Below, piece by piece: positions 48,201-59,494 of a stretch of DNA of 64,000 nucleotides. Made by a program: the position numbers and the translations under genes. The stretch is from Alviniconcha marisindica. Taxonomy: Eukaryota > Mollusca > Gastropoda > Provannidae. Positions within the stretch are counted from its first letter, which is position 1. Each line of letters opens with the position of its first letter. The stretch spans positions 316,001-380,000 of the forward strand of contig JABMCL010001542.1 in NCBI GenBank assembly GCA_018857735.1. Reading direction: 5' to 3'. The notes beneath the pieces were generated by a model, which was not told where the DNA came from, did no database searches, and saw only the letters and a program-made list of their open reading frames with translations.

Positions 48201-49997
48201 CGGGAACTGGATGAAGGTGGTATGGGATGGTGTTGGTGTGAAACAGCCAAAGACCCTCTTTCAAGACAATGACCCTAAAAATTACAGTCAGGTGTTCTGA
48301 AAAGGGGGTTGGTCCTCGATCAGAGGTTCGTCTATCAATCACCAGTGCCATCCTTGTGTGTGCATGCGCATGTGTGCATGCATGCGCACTGGACTCTTCC
48401 AACCCTCTGAGTCGGCTGGTTGGAAACTTCCAGTCATGACAAATGAAACTGTCTCTTAGTCCCAGCTGGCTTCTATCCTGCATGAACATTTACAGACTGC
48501 TTAAACCTGTATCTATTTTATTTAGGTCAGTGTTTAGAAGAAACACACAAATGCACAAAACAACAAGCAAGCAAGTTGATTGTTGAGGCATTAAATTAGG
48601 TCTGGAAGACCTTAAACAGAGTAAGATTGGAAGAAGAAGAAAGAAAAAGAGAAAAAAGGCCTACTCCGTTAAGAACCTGAACATGCATCTGACCAGTGGT
48701 GAAAAAAATGCACACACACACACACCCAACAGAGAGAGGGGGGAGAAGAAAAAACACACACCTGCAAGCCAAAATTTGTTAGTATAATCTTTATTTTTTA
48801 TAAACATTGTTATTATAAATACTTCGTTGTAAAATTTCGCCATTCACGCCACTTCCATTCAATCTCTCTGCAGTTGACTGGTACAAGATAAAGGGAAAAA
48901 GTCTGATGAGATTATTACAGGTTGATTTCCTAATGTATGATAAAAACTACGTTACATATAATAATACAAGTTAGCATTCTCATGTTAAGATAAATGATTT
49001 GAGTGATATGTTTCTGTAAAAAAAAAAGAAATTAAGAAGAAAAGAAAAAAAGATTTTTTTTTTACTACAACACTCACTCATTCCCAGTACCATGATTATG
49101 GAGAATAAATAAATATTGATGGCAAGTATTGTTGCAAAAAACATACACATTTAGCTGTACAAAATAGTCTTGAGTTGCCCAACATCTCAACAACAAAAAA
49201 GTGCAATTACAAAGTGACAAGTAAATATGTCACATTCCAGAACAGCACTTGTAAGTTTCTTCAGCTGACAGAAAGTGTGTGAGAAACACACAGTACTGTT
49301 GTTCTTTGTTGAAAAAACAAATTTCCCCATCACAAAATCAACGCAAGTTTCAAGACATGCTCTGTGTTTGTGCAACGTGCCAGCTTTACTATTTAACAAA
49401 GCAAAAATAAACCTAACCAGTACTTCAGTCATATTCTCTCCCCCCCCCCCCAAAAAAAAGGAAAAAAAAGAATCCAACCCAACTACAACCCCCCAAAAAA
49501 CAAAAACAAACAAACAAACAAAACAACCACAATAACCCAACAACAACAACACAAAAACACCCCCACCCCACCCCACACAACAAAACCCACTGAACTTTTG
49601 TACTCTCTTATTGGTCAGGGATATGTCTGATAGTTCACATAATTATGTTTGCACTACAGTTGGTTACTATAGCAACGGCCTGTAGGAAGGTAGCTCTCAT
49701 GGGCTTTGTCAGTCACTGTTCAGCATTTGCAGCCCAGTGCAGAAGCCACAAATCATGGTGAAAAGTTTTCTTTTCAGCCATCAACCAAAACTGTCCAGTT
49801 GCTTGTGCTCAGAAATGTAAACACATAATTATTTTTAAAAATCCCCTCCTTCTCCATGTGCTTAAATTTGTTTAAACATTACCCCCCCCCCCCCCCCCCC
49901 CCCCCCCCGCCCACCATGTGCTCAGAAAAATTTTAATGTTAAAAAAAATAAAAAATATACCCAGCTTGCTTGTGTTCTGAAATTTACATAGATGTTT

Positions 49998-50029
<32 letters not shown>

Positions 50030-51114
50030 ATCAATAAATGTATTCTTTTTATGATCTAACTAGAATTTAATCATCTGAACCATAAGTTGATTAGTGTGTG
50101 TACAGTTTTGCAAATTTCAATTGATTTCACTTGCATTTCTCTGTTGGCCATGCATTTTACAAGGAAAAAATCACACAAACCTCAAAGAATATAAAAATTA
50201 AATAAAAAGTAGAAATAATTGTTCGACACATTTCATTCTGAGTCACTGAATAAATGATGAACATGTGGACATACACAGACATGAGCATAAACTTGCTAAA
50301 TATACGCCTTGGTAATCAATGAATATAATTTTGCTGAGATTAGGTATTATTAATGTCAGTCTTAGATAACTATACATATGCACATGTTGACTGAAATACT
50401 GATGAGTTTGTTTACAGGCGTTTTTTTGTTTGTTCAGGTAGTGGCCAAACTGTTCTTGTCTTCAGATGATAAAGACTGACACAACATCACAAATATTGAC
50501 TGATGTCACGCATGCATAAAAAGATCACCATTAGTTCAGGCACTGTCAATTGTGCTATCAACAATGGGTTGGTAATGACTTGAAAAATGCCACTGTCTAA
50601 ATAATCGTGTAAAGAAAAAACAATTCTGAAGAGAATATCTTCTCATAATAATTACACTGCTTGGCATAAGTCTGATGAAATCGTGCCAGTAATACCTGAA
50701 ATGTTACTCAAGCAAAAACAAATACTGACATGCTACTTTTCAATATGATTTCCACCCAGACACTGAGCAAAAAACCCACAAAAAAACCCACAACCCAAAA
50801 CAAAAAGAAAACAACCACCAAAAACAACCCAAAAAAAGACACCCACCCCACCCACCCCCAAATTTTTTCTCCAAATAACACCAGAACAAACCCGAAACAA
50901 CTGAACAAGCAAAGAAAACAAAACAAACTAACAACTCAATGCTGGACAAGTCAGCAGTGATAACTTCTTGTTGATTGATTTTATTTCTATAGTGCAAGCA
51001 TTAGTCTGTTCTCAAGTGACTCGGAGCTGGTTGGTTAAGTGTTGCTTTATGGCCACAGAAACCGCAGGCTTATTAGGGACGGGTTCCTGGGCTCTGATTC
51101 TGAGTGAGTGGCTG
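48201..51114. other. Intergenic stretch without recognised genes
   Basis: A- and C-rich sequence, probably 3' UTR or intergenic DNA between two convergent genes. It includes poly-C tracts at 49882-49908 and 49999-50029 inside an imperfect repeat of about 115 bp, an AC-rich stretch at 49440-49590, and another at 50755-50925. No exon is recognised. Confidence 0.45.
49795..50030 (+). repeat. About 115-bp repeat with expanded poly-C
   Basis: TTGCTTGTGCTCAGAAATGT and TTGCTTGTGTTCTGAAATTT-like blocks are each followed by a run of C: about 27 C at 49882 and 31 C at 49999. The poly-C seems to have expanded independently in neighbouring repeat copies. Confidence 0.6.
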
Positions 51115-51345
51115 CATCTTTTATGGTGCACTTTTGAATATCCATCCCAGTGGACGGGTGTACTTACAGTGCTAATTGGTTGTTGCATGGCTGGTGCCAT
51201 GTGAAGCTGGCACCGTCTCGGCACACATTCTGTGTACACCATACAACCATGCACCAGTGCACAGTGTCACCTCATGCAAAGCCACATATGTAGGGTGCAT
51301 GTGTGTTCGGCGGTAACCTGCCACCTGCACTTTTGGCATATATTG
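51115..51345 (-). mobile_element. tRNA-derived SINE (family 1), copy 3, truncated
   Basis: It matches the body of the elements at 1668-2026 and 6862-7215 (GTGTACACCATACAACCATG, CTCATGCAAAGCCACATA, GTAACCTGCCACCTGC) but stops at CTTTTGGCA, before the tRNA-like head. It is a 5'-truncated insertion. Confidence 0.82.
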
Positions 51346-51882
51346 TAAAAAGTCATTTGTATTACTAATTCAATCCATATTACTATGTTTATGTGAATAT
51401 GACTGCTCTTTACAAGTATGGGTAGCAGTGGACTTTTTAAATTACTGATACGGACACATCTACAAATACAGTTGTTACATTCTCAAATAAAACTGACACT
51501 TTTTTACAGCATAATGCACCTGAACTTCTCCAACAGAGGGGGCAGACGATAAAAACCACCCCTTTTCAGAAACTATTCAAAAAAGTAATGCATTGTTCCA
51601 CCAATCCTGAGTACTGATGCCGAGAGAGGCAGTCTACAGAGAGACACACACAGAACCTAGGTTAAAGAGGAGTCAAACCGGTTCAGGCCGAACCATCTTT
51701 GTGGTCAAACAACTCACCCACATATATAGCCACCATGGCCGGCGGGTTTGACCATGCTTGTACACAGAGGGAAAGTCAAATGAGCAAAATACTGAGGGTC
51801 TCTCTGTTTACTGGGTTGCAAAGCTGCTAGCCCAGCAAATGAGGCAAAGCCCCTGAAAGTCTGCTGGAAGAGAAAAGACATC

Positions 51883-52086
51883 TTAATCTGAAACAGAATG
51901 AGGCCCAGAGCGCCTATGCAGAATCAACATACAAGGGTGAGGAGATGCACCTTTGGTAGAGTTTATGTACCTTGTATTTACCCGCATGCCAGGTGAGAGC
52001 TACCGCAGGTGATTCTGGTCTTTGTTGTTGTTGTTTGTGTGGTGTGTTTCCAGTGGTGATTAACTCCCTAGTTTGTTGATTCGAGA
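51883..52086. mobile_element. Palindromic interspersed element, copy 4
   Basis: Starts AATCTGAAACAGAATGAGGC with CAGAATCAACATACAAGGG and ends GTGATTAACTCCCTAGTTTG with TTGATTC. The middle GCATGCCAGGTGAGAGCTAC is shared with copies 1 and 2. A left internal segment seems deleted. Confidence 0.7.
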
Positions 52087-53252
52087 CATTTTACGACAAC
52101 GGGATTCCCTTTACTGTATAAAACAGGATTCTGTTTACTGTATAATTCTTTACAAAGGCATGTATACGACTTGTGAGCAGCCTTGATCCCTAGTTTTAGT
52201 TCTAGGTGGATGAGCTGCATCCACTTTAAATGACCACACTCGAACTACAATAAAGAAGAAAAAAAGGGAAAAAAAGCAGCAAATGGTTACACATATTTTC
52301 AATGCTGTGATCATGTGACTCATGGACATTTAATTCAGCTGCCTGGAACAGAAACCTGAAAGGTATTAAGCTGTGTGCAAAATACTTTGTGCACTGATTG
52401 CTTATTGTAGAGTTGAAATGACTAGGTCCAAGGTGATTTAAGGCCACGTTTGGATGGAGTGCAGACAGAGACAGACAGAGAATGGGAAAACAAAAATCAC
52501 AATTTTCTGTTTCACCCACCACCATACATCGATTAAGTGACATGTTAAAAATCTCTCTTAAAAAACAAAATATTAAAAAAAGGACAAAAGAAACTAAAAT
52601 CCACATTTTCACAACCTAACTCGATAATTTTAACATAAAAGCAAGGCCACTTTCAAGAAACTGGCAGTGTTTTAAAATACACACAAATTAACACGCACCT
52701 ATCTTAAAGTTAAACTCTTATCCAAAAATTTTTTAAAAAATTAAAAAATTTAAAAAAAGGAAACATTTACGTGCAGTTTGAGTTAAACAATCTTGCACTG
52801 TTTCAACCAAAAGGAACTTGGGCACAAATTTTATTAGCAACATGTGAAGACCATATTAAGACATGACCTAAGTTAACAAAAAGCATTTGTAGGATTCCAT
52901 GATGGTGGCAAATGCATAATGGGTGATGAGTGACAAAAAAATAATACATGTAATAAATTTTGTCTGCTACTAAAGTAACAAAATTCCGCCAGCTACTAAA
53001 GTCACAACTATGTCATCTTAACATCTTTCATCTGATTTGGTTTTCTGTACATGCTTACTTACACAACAACAGTCAATTTCTCATTTGTTAAAAATTAACA
53101 GCAGTCTTACTACAGTTGTATGACAAAAGTAATAACACAACTAAGATCTTCATATACAGGAGGATCACGCAACTTTGTGTTTATTGTCTATTTGTTTTTG
53201 CCATTATGTGACCCAAATGTCACAGATTATGTCAACTGCACCATAGTGGAGT
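52087..53252. other. Intergenic stretch without recognised genes
   Basis: AT-rich sequence before the 103-bp satellite. The minus-strand ORF at 52226-52612 has no recognisable domain or splice context. Confidence 0.4.
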
Positions 53253-54508
53253 AGTACCAGTTGGAGTGTTTCTTGTTTCAGCTTTTTACAGTATGTGGCT
53301 AAAAATGTCACAGCTTTATGTGAAATACACTGTAGCAGGCTAGTACCAGTGGTACTAGTACCAACTGGAGCGTTTCTTGTTTCAGCTTTTTAAATTATGT
53401 GGCTAAAAATGTCACAGCTTTATGTGAAATACACGGTAGCAGACTAGTACCAGTGGGGTAGTACCAACTGGAGTGTTTCTTGTTTCAGCTTTTTAAATTA
53501 TGTGGCTAAAAATGTCACAGCCTTACGTGAAATACAATGTAGCAGAGTAGTACCAGTGGAGTTGTACCAACTGGAGTGTTTCTTGTTTCAGCATTTTACA
53601 TTATGTGGCTAAAAATGTCACAGCCTTACGTGAAATACAATGTAGCAGAGTAGTACCAGTGGGGTTGTACCAACTGGAGTGTTTCTTGCTTCAGCTTTTT
53701 ACATTATGTGGCTAAAAATGTCACAGCCTTACGTGAAATACAATGTAGCAGAGTAGTACCAGTGGAGTTGTACCAACTGGAGTGTTTCTTGCTTCAGCTT
53801 TTTACATTATGTGGCTAAAAATGTCACAGCCTTTACGTGAAATACAATGTAGCAGAGTAGTACCAGTGGAGTTGTACCAACTGGAGTGTTTCTTGCTTTT
53901 AGCTTTTTACATTATGTGGCTAAAAATGTCACAGCCTTACGTGAAATACAATGTAGCAGAGTAGTACCAGTGGAGTTGTACCAACTGGAGTGTTTCTTGT
54001 TTCAGCTTTTTACATTATGTGGCTAAAAATGTCACAGCCTTACGTGAAATACAATGTAGCAGAGTAGTACCAGTGGAGTTGTACCAACTGGAGTGTTTCT
54101 TGTTTCAGCTTTTTACATTATGTGGCTAAAAATGTCACAGCCTTACGTGAAATACAATGTAGCAGAGTAGTACCAGTGGAGTTGTACCAACTGGAGTGTT
54201 TCTTGCTTCAGCTTTTTACATTATGTGGCTGAAGATGTCACAGCTTTATGTGAAATACAATGTAGCAGAGTAGTACCAGTGGAGTTGTACCAACTGGAGT
54301 GTCTCTTGTTTCAGCTTTTTACATTATGTGGCTAAAAATGTCACAGCCTTACGTGAAATACAATGTAGCAGAGTAGTACCAGTGGAGTTGTACCAACTGG
54401 AGTGTTTCTTGCTTCAGCTTTTTACATTATGTGGCTGAAGATGTCACAGCTTTATGTGAAATACACTGTAGCAGAGTAGTACCAGTGGAGTAGTGTCAAC
54501 TGGTGTAG
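53253..54508 (+). repeat. Twelve-copy 103-bp satellite
   Basis: The unit GTACCAACTGGAGTGTTTCT followed by TGTTTCAGCTTTTTACATTA, TGTGGCTAAAAATGTCACAG, CCTTACGTGAAATACAATGT and AGCAGAGTAGTACCAGTGGA recurs about twelve times. Each unit carries a TTGTTTCAG sequence like a 3' splice site on the plus strand, but no exon is near it. Confidence 0.93.
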
Positions 54509-54532
54509 AAATGACTGTACAATTTCTGACGT

Positions 54533-54720
54533 GATAACCTTTAGAACATTCATTATTCTGACATGTTTTGCTGATAACTTTAGAACATTCATTATTCTGA
54601 CAGGTAATGCTGAGAACCTTTAGAACATTCATTATTCTGACATGTATTGCTGTCTGACAACCTTTAGAACATTCATTATTCTGACACAGATGCTGATAAT
54701 CTCTAGAACATTCATACATG
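54533..54720 (+). repeat. Five-copy repeat, about 45 bp
   Basis: CTTTAGAACATTCATTATTC followed by TGACATG and GCTGATAA recurs five times directly after the 103-bp satellite. Confidence 0.85.
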
Positions 54721-54825
54721 CATACCAGAGTTACTGATGGCAGATTCAATTCAAATCCACAAGTACACAGACTGATTTATCAGTGAGAGAGAACTGTAAG
54801 ACTGAGAGGCTGGGCAAAGCTCTTA

Positions 54826-54955
54826 CAACTTGCACCCGGGCCCATATGCATCAAGAGCAAATAAAGTAAAGGTGGATAGCCCCTAATACCAACTTGCACC
54901 CGGGCCCATATGCATCAAGAGCAAATAAAGTAAAGGTGGATAGCCCTGAATACCA
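54826..54955 (+). repeat. Two-copy 64-bp tandem repeat
   Basis: CAACTTGCACCCGGGCCCAT then ATGCATCAAGAGCAAATAAA and GTAAAGGTGGATAGCCC occurs twice in a row, almost identical. Confidence 0.9.
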
Positions 54956-55318
54956 ATTTGCTAAAAGGTATGCAAGTCTGGTGCTTATTCCACACACATG
55001 AGTTGTCAAAAGGCTCCAAAAAAATGATTTTGCCTGTGCTTATCTTTAGATCCGGAAAGCCACTGTTTCACCAAGAAGGCAACATGCATGATGTTGAAAA
55101 CTCGATGGTGTGCATGACAAAGACCTGTCAATTTCCAAGAGTCAAACTTCACTTGGAGTATGTTTGAGTCGCTTACATTGTTAAATTCTGACAGCCTCTG
55201 TGGAAGTGTTACGAAAAGCCGTAACTTCAATGAAAGGGAAAAAACAATACTTTGTCTCAAAGGGTGAACCTTGGACATAATTAGTTCTGCTTATCTCCAG
55301 CAATCTATTTGTCGCAGA

Positions 55319-55561
55319 CTATTTTTCATTTAAATGTGAGAAGCACCGCTGTCTTACAGCAGATGTGTCAGTGACCCAGTGACCTTTGTCATTCAGGATT
55401 TTCCTGTCCTTCTCTTCATCATCTCTGTCGACTTTGATGCGTCTTGATGCATGAATCCAAATTGCCTGAACCATCCTCCATGGTGTGTGGGGTGGTGTTG
55501 GTCTGTACACATGCTTGGTTTCTTCTCTGTCTGTAATGGCAGCATCAGAGCAGCCACTTTC
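55319..55561 (-). other. Exon-like open segment, possible GIY-YIG remnant
   Basis: On the minus strand a pyrimidine-rich tract ends CACTGCAG/GAAAG, and 80 codons stay open to TAG at 55319. The start reads ESGCSDAAITDREETKHVYR, with WRMVQAIWIHASRR, KVDRDDEEKDRKIL and GHW further on. The order DRE, then basic/EAI-like residues, then an RD motif and a final W loosely resembles the C-terminal part of GIY-YIG endonucleases in Penelope-like and related retroelements. It starts in phase 0, so it could also be an alternative last exon of the minus-strand gene at 59495. No active-site half was found next to it. Confidence 0.35.
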
Positions 55562-56644
55562 CTGCAGTGTTTAGGCGGTTAAAGGTAGAAAAACCAGTCT
55601 ACAACTCTGAACACATTTAGGCCACCCAAAAGCTCTTTTTGCACTCAACATGCCAATTTGTGCCATGTTGTCACCATTTAGAAGATAAACGCCATAAAGG
55701 AGGCTATTTGCTTCTGCCTGCATATGGGCCCTGGTGACGAAAGACGCCTGTAACACGGCATTTTGATAAAAGACACTTCATCAACAGTCGGCAGAACAGT
55801 CCTCTGACATTTTGAGACAGAAATCTGGTTCAACAACTTCTTGTCAGACGGTAATTCTATCCACCTGACTAAAGATGAAAGTGGGAGTTTTTGATGCATG
55901 CATGTTTTGTTTTAGTGGCCTTACAAAGCCATCCCAACAACAACTATTCTGATGACACGCGACATATGAAGTACCAACAAACAGTTGTATCAAGCATTAA
56001 AAACAAATTGTGCATGATATTTTTTTTTTTTTTAGGGGGGTTAGGTGGGGGTGGGGGGAGATAAAATTGGTCAGTATATTGATTCAATAAATGGTCAGGT
56101 TGATCGAGTCACAATGTGATGCAATGATCGTCTTCTGACCAATTGTTTTTCCACGACAACATACTGGTATTTCAACCGAAACACACATTGAAGACTTTGT
56201 CCATGCAGCAAAATTGATTCTTGACAAAATGCTAGCTCTGACTTTGAATGCAGTGCCATCAAGGAACCAGGAAATGGATAAAGTAGCATGCTGGTAAGCA
56301 CGGATTAAGTGCCTTGTGAACACACTGACACACCAATTTCTGTTTATTTTTTTAAATGAGGCGATGCACTAAGGAGTGGGAAACAGGCTGAAAGTACACA
56401 TGAGAATTCCTTGGTTCCATGTAGGGCATGTACCTGTACAAAAGTATCTCAGTATAAGAAAGACACATAACCCTCTCCTCCATCACGTGCAGTGTCTTCT
56501 CTTCCACACACACATTTGCTCATGTTAAAAAAGAAGAAGAAAAAAACGAAAAAACAGCAGAAAGTAAATGGGAATGATGCTTGTTTCTATGTTATTGTTT
56601 GATAAACAGAACATAGGCAGATGTGCACATCCACATATGCACAT

Positions 56645-56775
56645 ACACACACACACACAGAGGCAGGCACACACATGACTGTTTGCTCAACACACACACA
56701 CACACACACACGCACACACAGACACACATGCACACACAGACACACACACACACACTCACACAGTCACACACACAG
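56645..56775 (+). repeat. CA-rich microsatellite
   Basis: CACACA runs with CAGACACA and GCACAC interruptions. Confidence 0.93.
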
Positions 56776-57787
56776 CTATCATACTCAACACAGATCCCAT
56801 CCACCTGAAGCACATGTAGGTGAAATATGCACCACAATAAATAGTTGTGCCACAGGTGTCAAGGACGCTGAGAGGGGCCTGCCTCTCCGGGCCAGTTTCA
56901 CAGTCAGACAGGTGTAGCCTAAAATGCAACGATTAAGTCACCAAGCACACTCAACAACATCACAGTCTGGCCGCCAAAACATATACACCTGCTGTAGTGC
57001 ACAACCAGAAATACCAGAGATTTCCAAAGTGCTATTTTTCAGAAGATGAAGCAATAAAAAAAATAAAAAAAAAGGCTTCACAACACACTGAACTCACTGG
57101 AAACATTTGCGTTTAAGTAAGTAAGAATCACAACGACAATGTGCAAGACTTAGAACAACTGCTGAAATGACCGTTGCCATGAAGCTCTGTTGTGCAAAAC
57201 ACTGGGGTGGAGCGATTATTTGCTTGCCTGAGCGCTTAGGTATCATCCTGGGCTGTGGACTGAACTGGCAAACAGAGCTTTGACAACATAACCTGGTGAC
57301 AACGCCATTTCAGAAATGTTTGGACTAATATACTGGCCAATAAGGGGGGGGGGGGGGGGGGGGGAGAAATGGCTACGGTCCCGAAGAAAATGCGACACAG
57401 CATGAAGCAAACGTTTTCCAAACTTCAACAGATGTGCGATACCAGTTTGGAAGACCTCTGAGGATCTGTGATAACCCACAGGTTCAAGTGGACTGAATCT
57501 TTAAAAAAAAAAAAAAAAAAAAAATCTGTGATAGACATTAAAATAAACAATTCACAGAGACATGAACAGGGACTGAAGCCAGTGGGAAAAGCCACGCAGC
57601 AAACATGAAAACTCAGCCTCTTTACAGTTTCTATGCATGGAGGACTTTCTCCGGAGGAGCATGATGTGTGCATTAAAGCAGCCTGTGCAACCAGCTTGCA
57701 GTCATTGCCACTAAGGCTGCTAACATGGTGAGTGCAATTCTCTCTCTAACAGAGATCACAGCCAGTGTACTGGTAAATTAAAGGGTA

Positions 57788-57830
57788 GGGGGGGAGCTTG
57801 GGGGGAGGGGGCTGGGGGGGGGGGGGGGGG
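57788..57830 (+). repeat. G-rich tract
   Basis: Several G-runs, GGGGGGGAGC to a run of about 14 G, that could form G-quadruplexes on the plus strand. Confidence 0.85.
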
Positions 57831-58005
57831 AGAGGGGGAACATGGGGCATGGGATGGATCAGGAAAGGTGACCAGGATGTGGGGAAGGGGTGGGACTGAA
57901 CTGATCAAGTACTTGATCACAGAACTGAAGTGATCATGCCCAAAGGAGGACTGGTGAGCACTGCTCATGTTGCAGTTCAAACACTGAAAGATATGTTACA
58001 ACTCA

Positions 58006-58036
<31 letters not shown>

Positions 58037-59494
58037 ACCCCTACCCCAGCCCTCTCACCCCTACCCCACCCCTCTCCCCCCCTCCTCTACCCCTCCCTGC
58101 CACAGTAACTGTCTGAACTTGGTCAACTGGACCCCAGTTTATCATGAGCAGTGCTCAAAATGGAAAGCCCAGCACAGTGTTATTTCTAACTCTGTGCATA
58201 GGACATGATGGCCATTTTGATCATATGAAGGCAAGGCAACACTATTTTCAACACTGTGCTATGCAGCACAATGATAATGCCAATGCCCGAATCCTTCACA
58301 GATATGGCAGTTGGCTGTGTAAGGGAGACAGGCGTACTTTAAAACGCACAAGAGCATGACTGGCATTGTAACCTGGAAGTGTGTGCTGCCAGCCAATGCC
58401 GTACATGCTGAGGGTGCTGCAACTGTCACCGACTGCTGCTGATGCTGTTCGCTTGTGGTTCACAGACACACCAAGGAGTCACTAAATCCTTTTCTTTCAG
58501 CCCGTTCCCTGCCTGTCTGTTGGACATCCGATGGTGCCCTGGCAAAACCGTTCTCACTATGTTCTAAACAAAATCATTCCCACCATGTTCTTAAATCACT
58601 CCCACTTGCCAATCTGAAGCGCACAATACATATGACGGCAGTGGCAGAGTTTTTCCTGTTTACTGCAAAGTGATTCCCATTTGCCTGCATATCATATGGT
58701 GCCCCTGGCCATGTGATTCCAGTCACTAATGTCAGCCTATACAATGTCACTGGCATCCCATTTTGCCAGTGTGACATCATACGACATCCAGCTAAAATTC
58801 TGACTGTTTGTGCACCTGAAGATGCAGCAACGGTCTGACAGATGAATGTTTCTGGCTTGCTTAGCCTCTCTTTGAGACTATTTCGGGAAGAAGACTGTGC
58901 CCACACAATAAAAAGAAAGTTAAAAAAAGATTTTAAAAATCTTGAAATTCAAGAGGGAACGAGTTAATACCAAGCCCCTCAGGTCGATGGTCAAAGATCA
59001 GCAGTGTGAAGATCTTCCGAATTTAGTCCCGTGCTGAATCTTCTCTCCTCCCCTGCAGTTTCATCTTCCGACACACAGCACAGCTTTTAGATTGCCTGGA
59101 ATTTTGGCTGTGCTTTTTCACAACTTGTAAACCAGAGACATGATTCAGTCAACACAGAGATAAATAAAACATAGCCGCTTCTCTGTGATTAAACCGCATG
59201 CAGGTCTTCTCTCAACGTCAAAAACATGAGTTTTTCCATGCATATGTTTAAATTTGACGCAACAAGAGAACACAGTGTGAATCCTGATTAGGCAAGTGCC
59301 CTGTTAGATCAATACAACTTTTCATTAAAAAAAAAAAAAAAGCACAAACAACCTACCGTCAGTGCTTTAGAGTCTACCAGAGACTGAGTTCACAATCTTC
59401 GCTTGGCGAAATCTATGCTCAGCATCGACCCGCTGATTGAACATTGTTGCATTTCTAACGAAAAGTTTCCCTTTCTCCGAGCGATGGACCAGTG

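Larger units (their letters stand above)
55562..59494. other. Probable 3' UTR/flank of the minus-strand gene
   Basis: No conserved exon is recognised. It contains CA-rich DNA at 56645-56775, a G-run at 57343-57363, an A-run at 57501-57523, a G-rich cluster at 57788-57830 and a C-run at 58007-58022 followed by CA. Where the transcript ends is not clear from signals alone. Confidence 0.4.
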
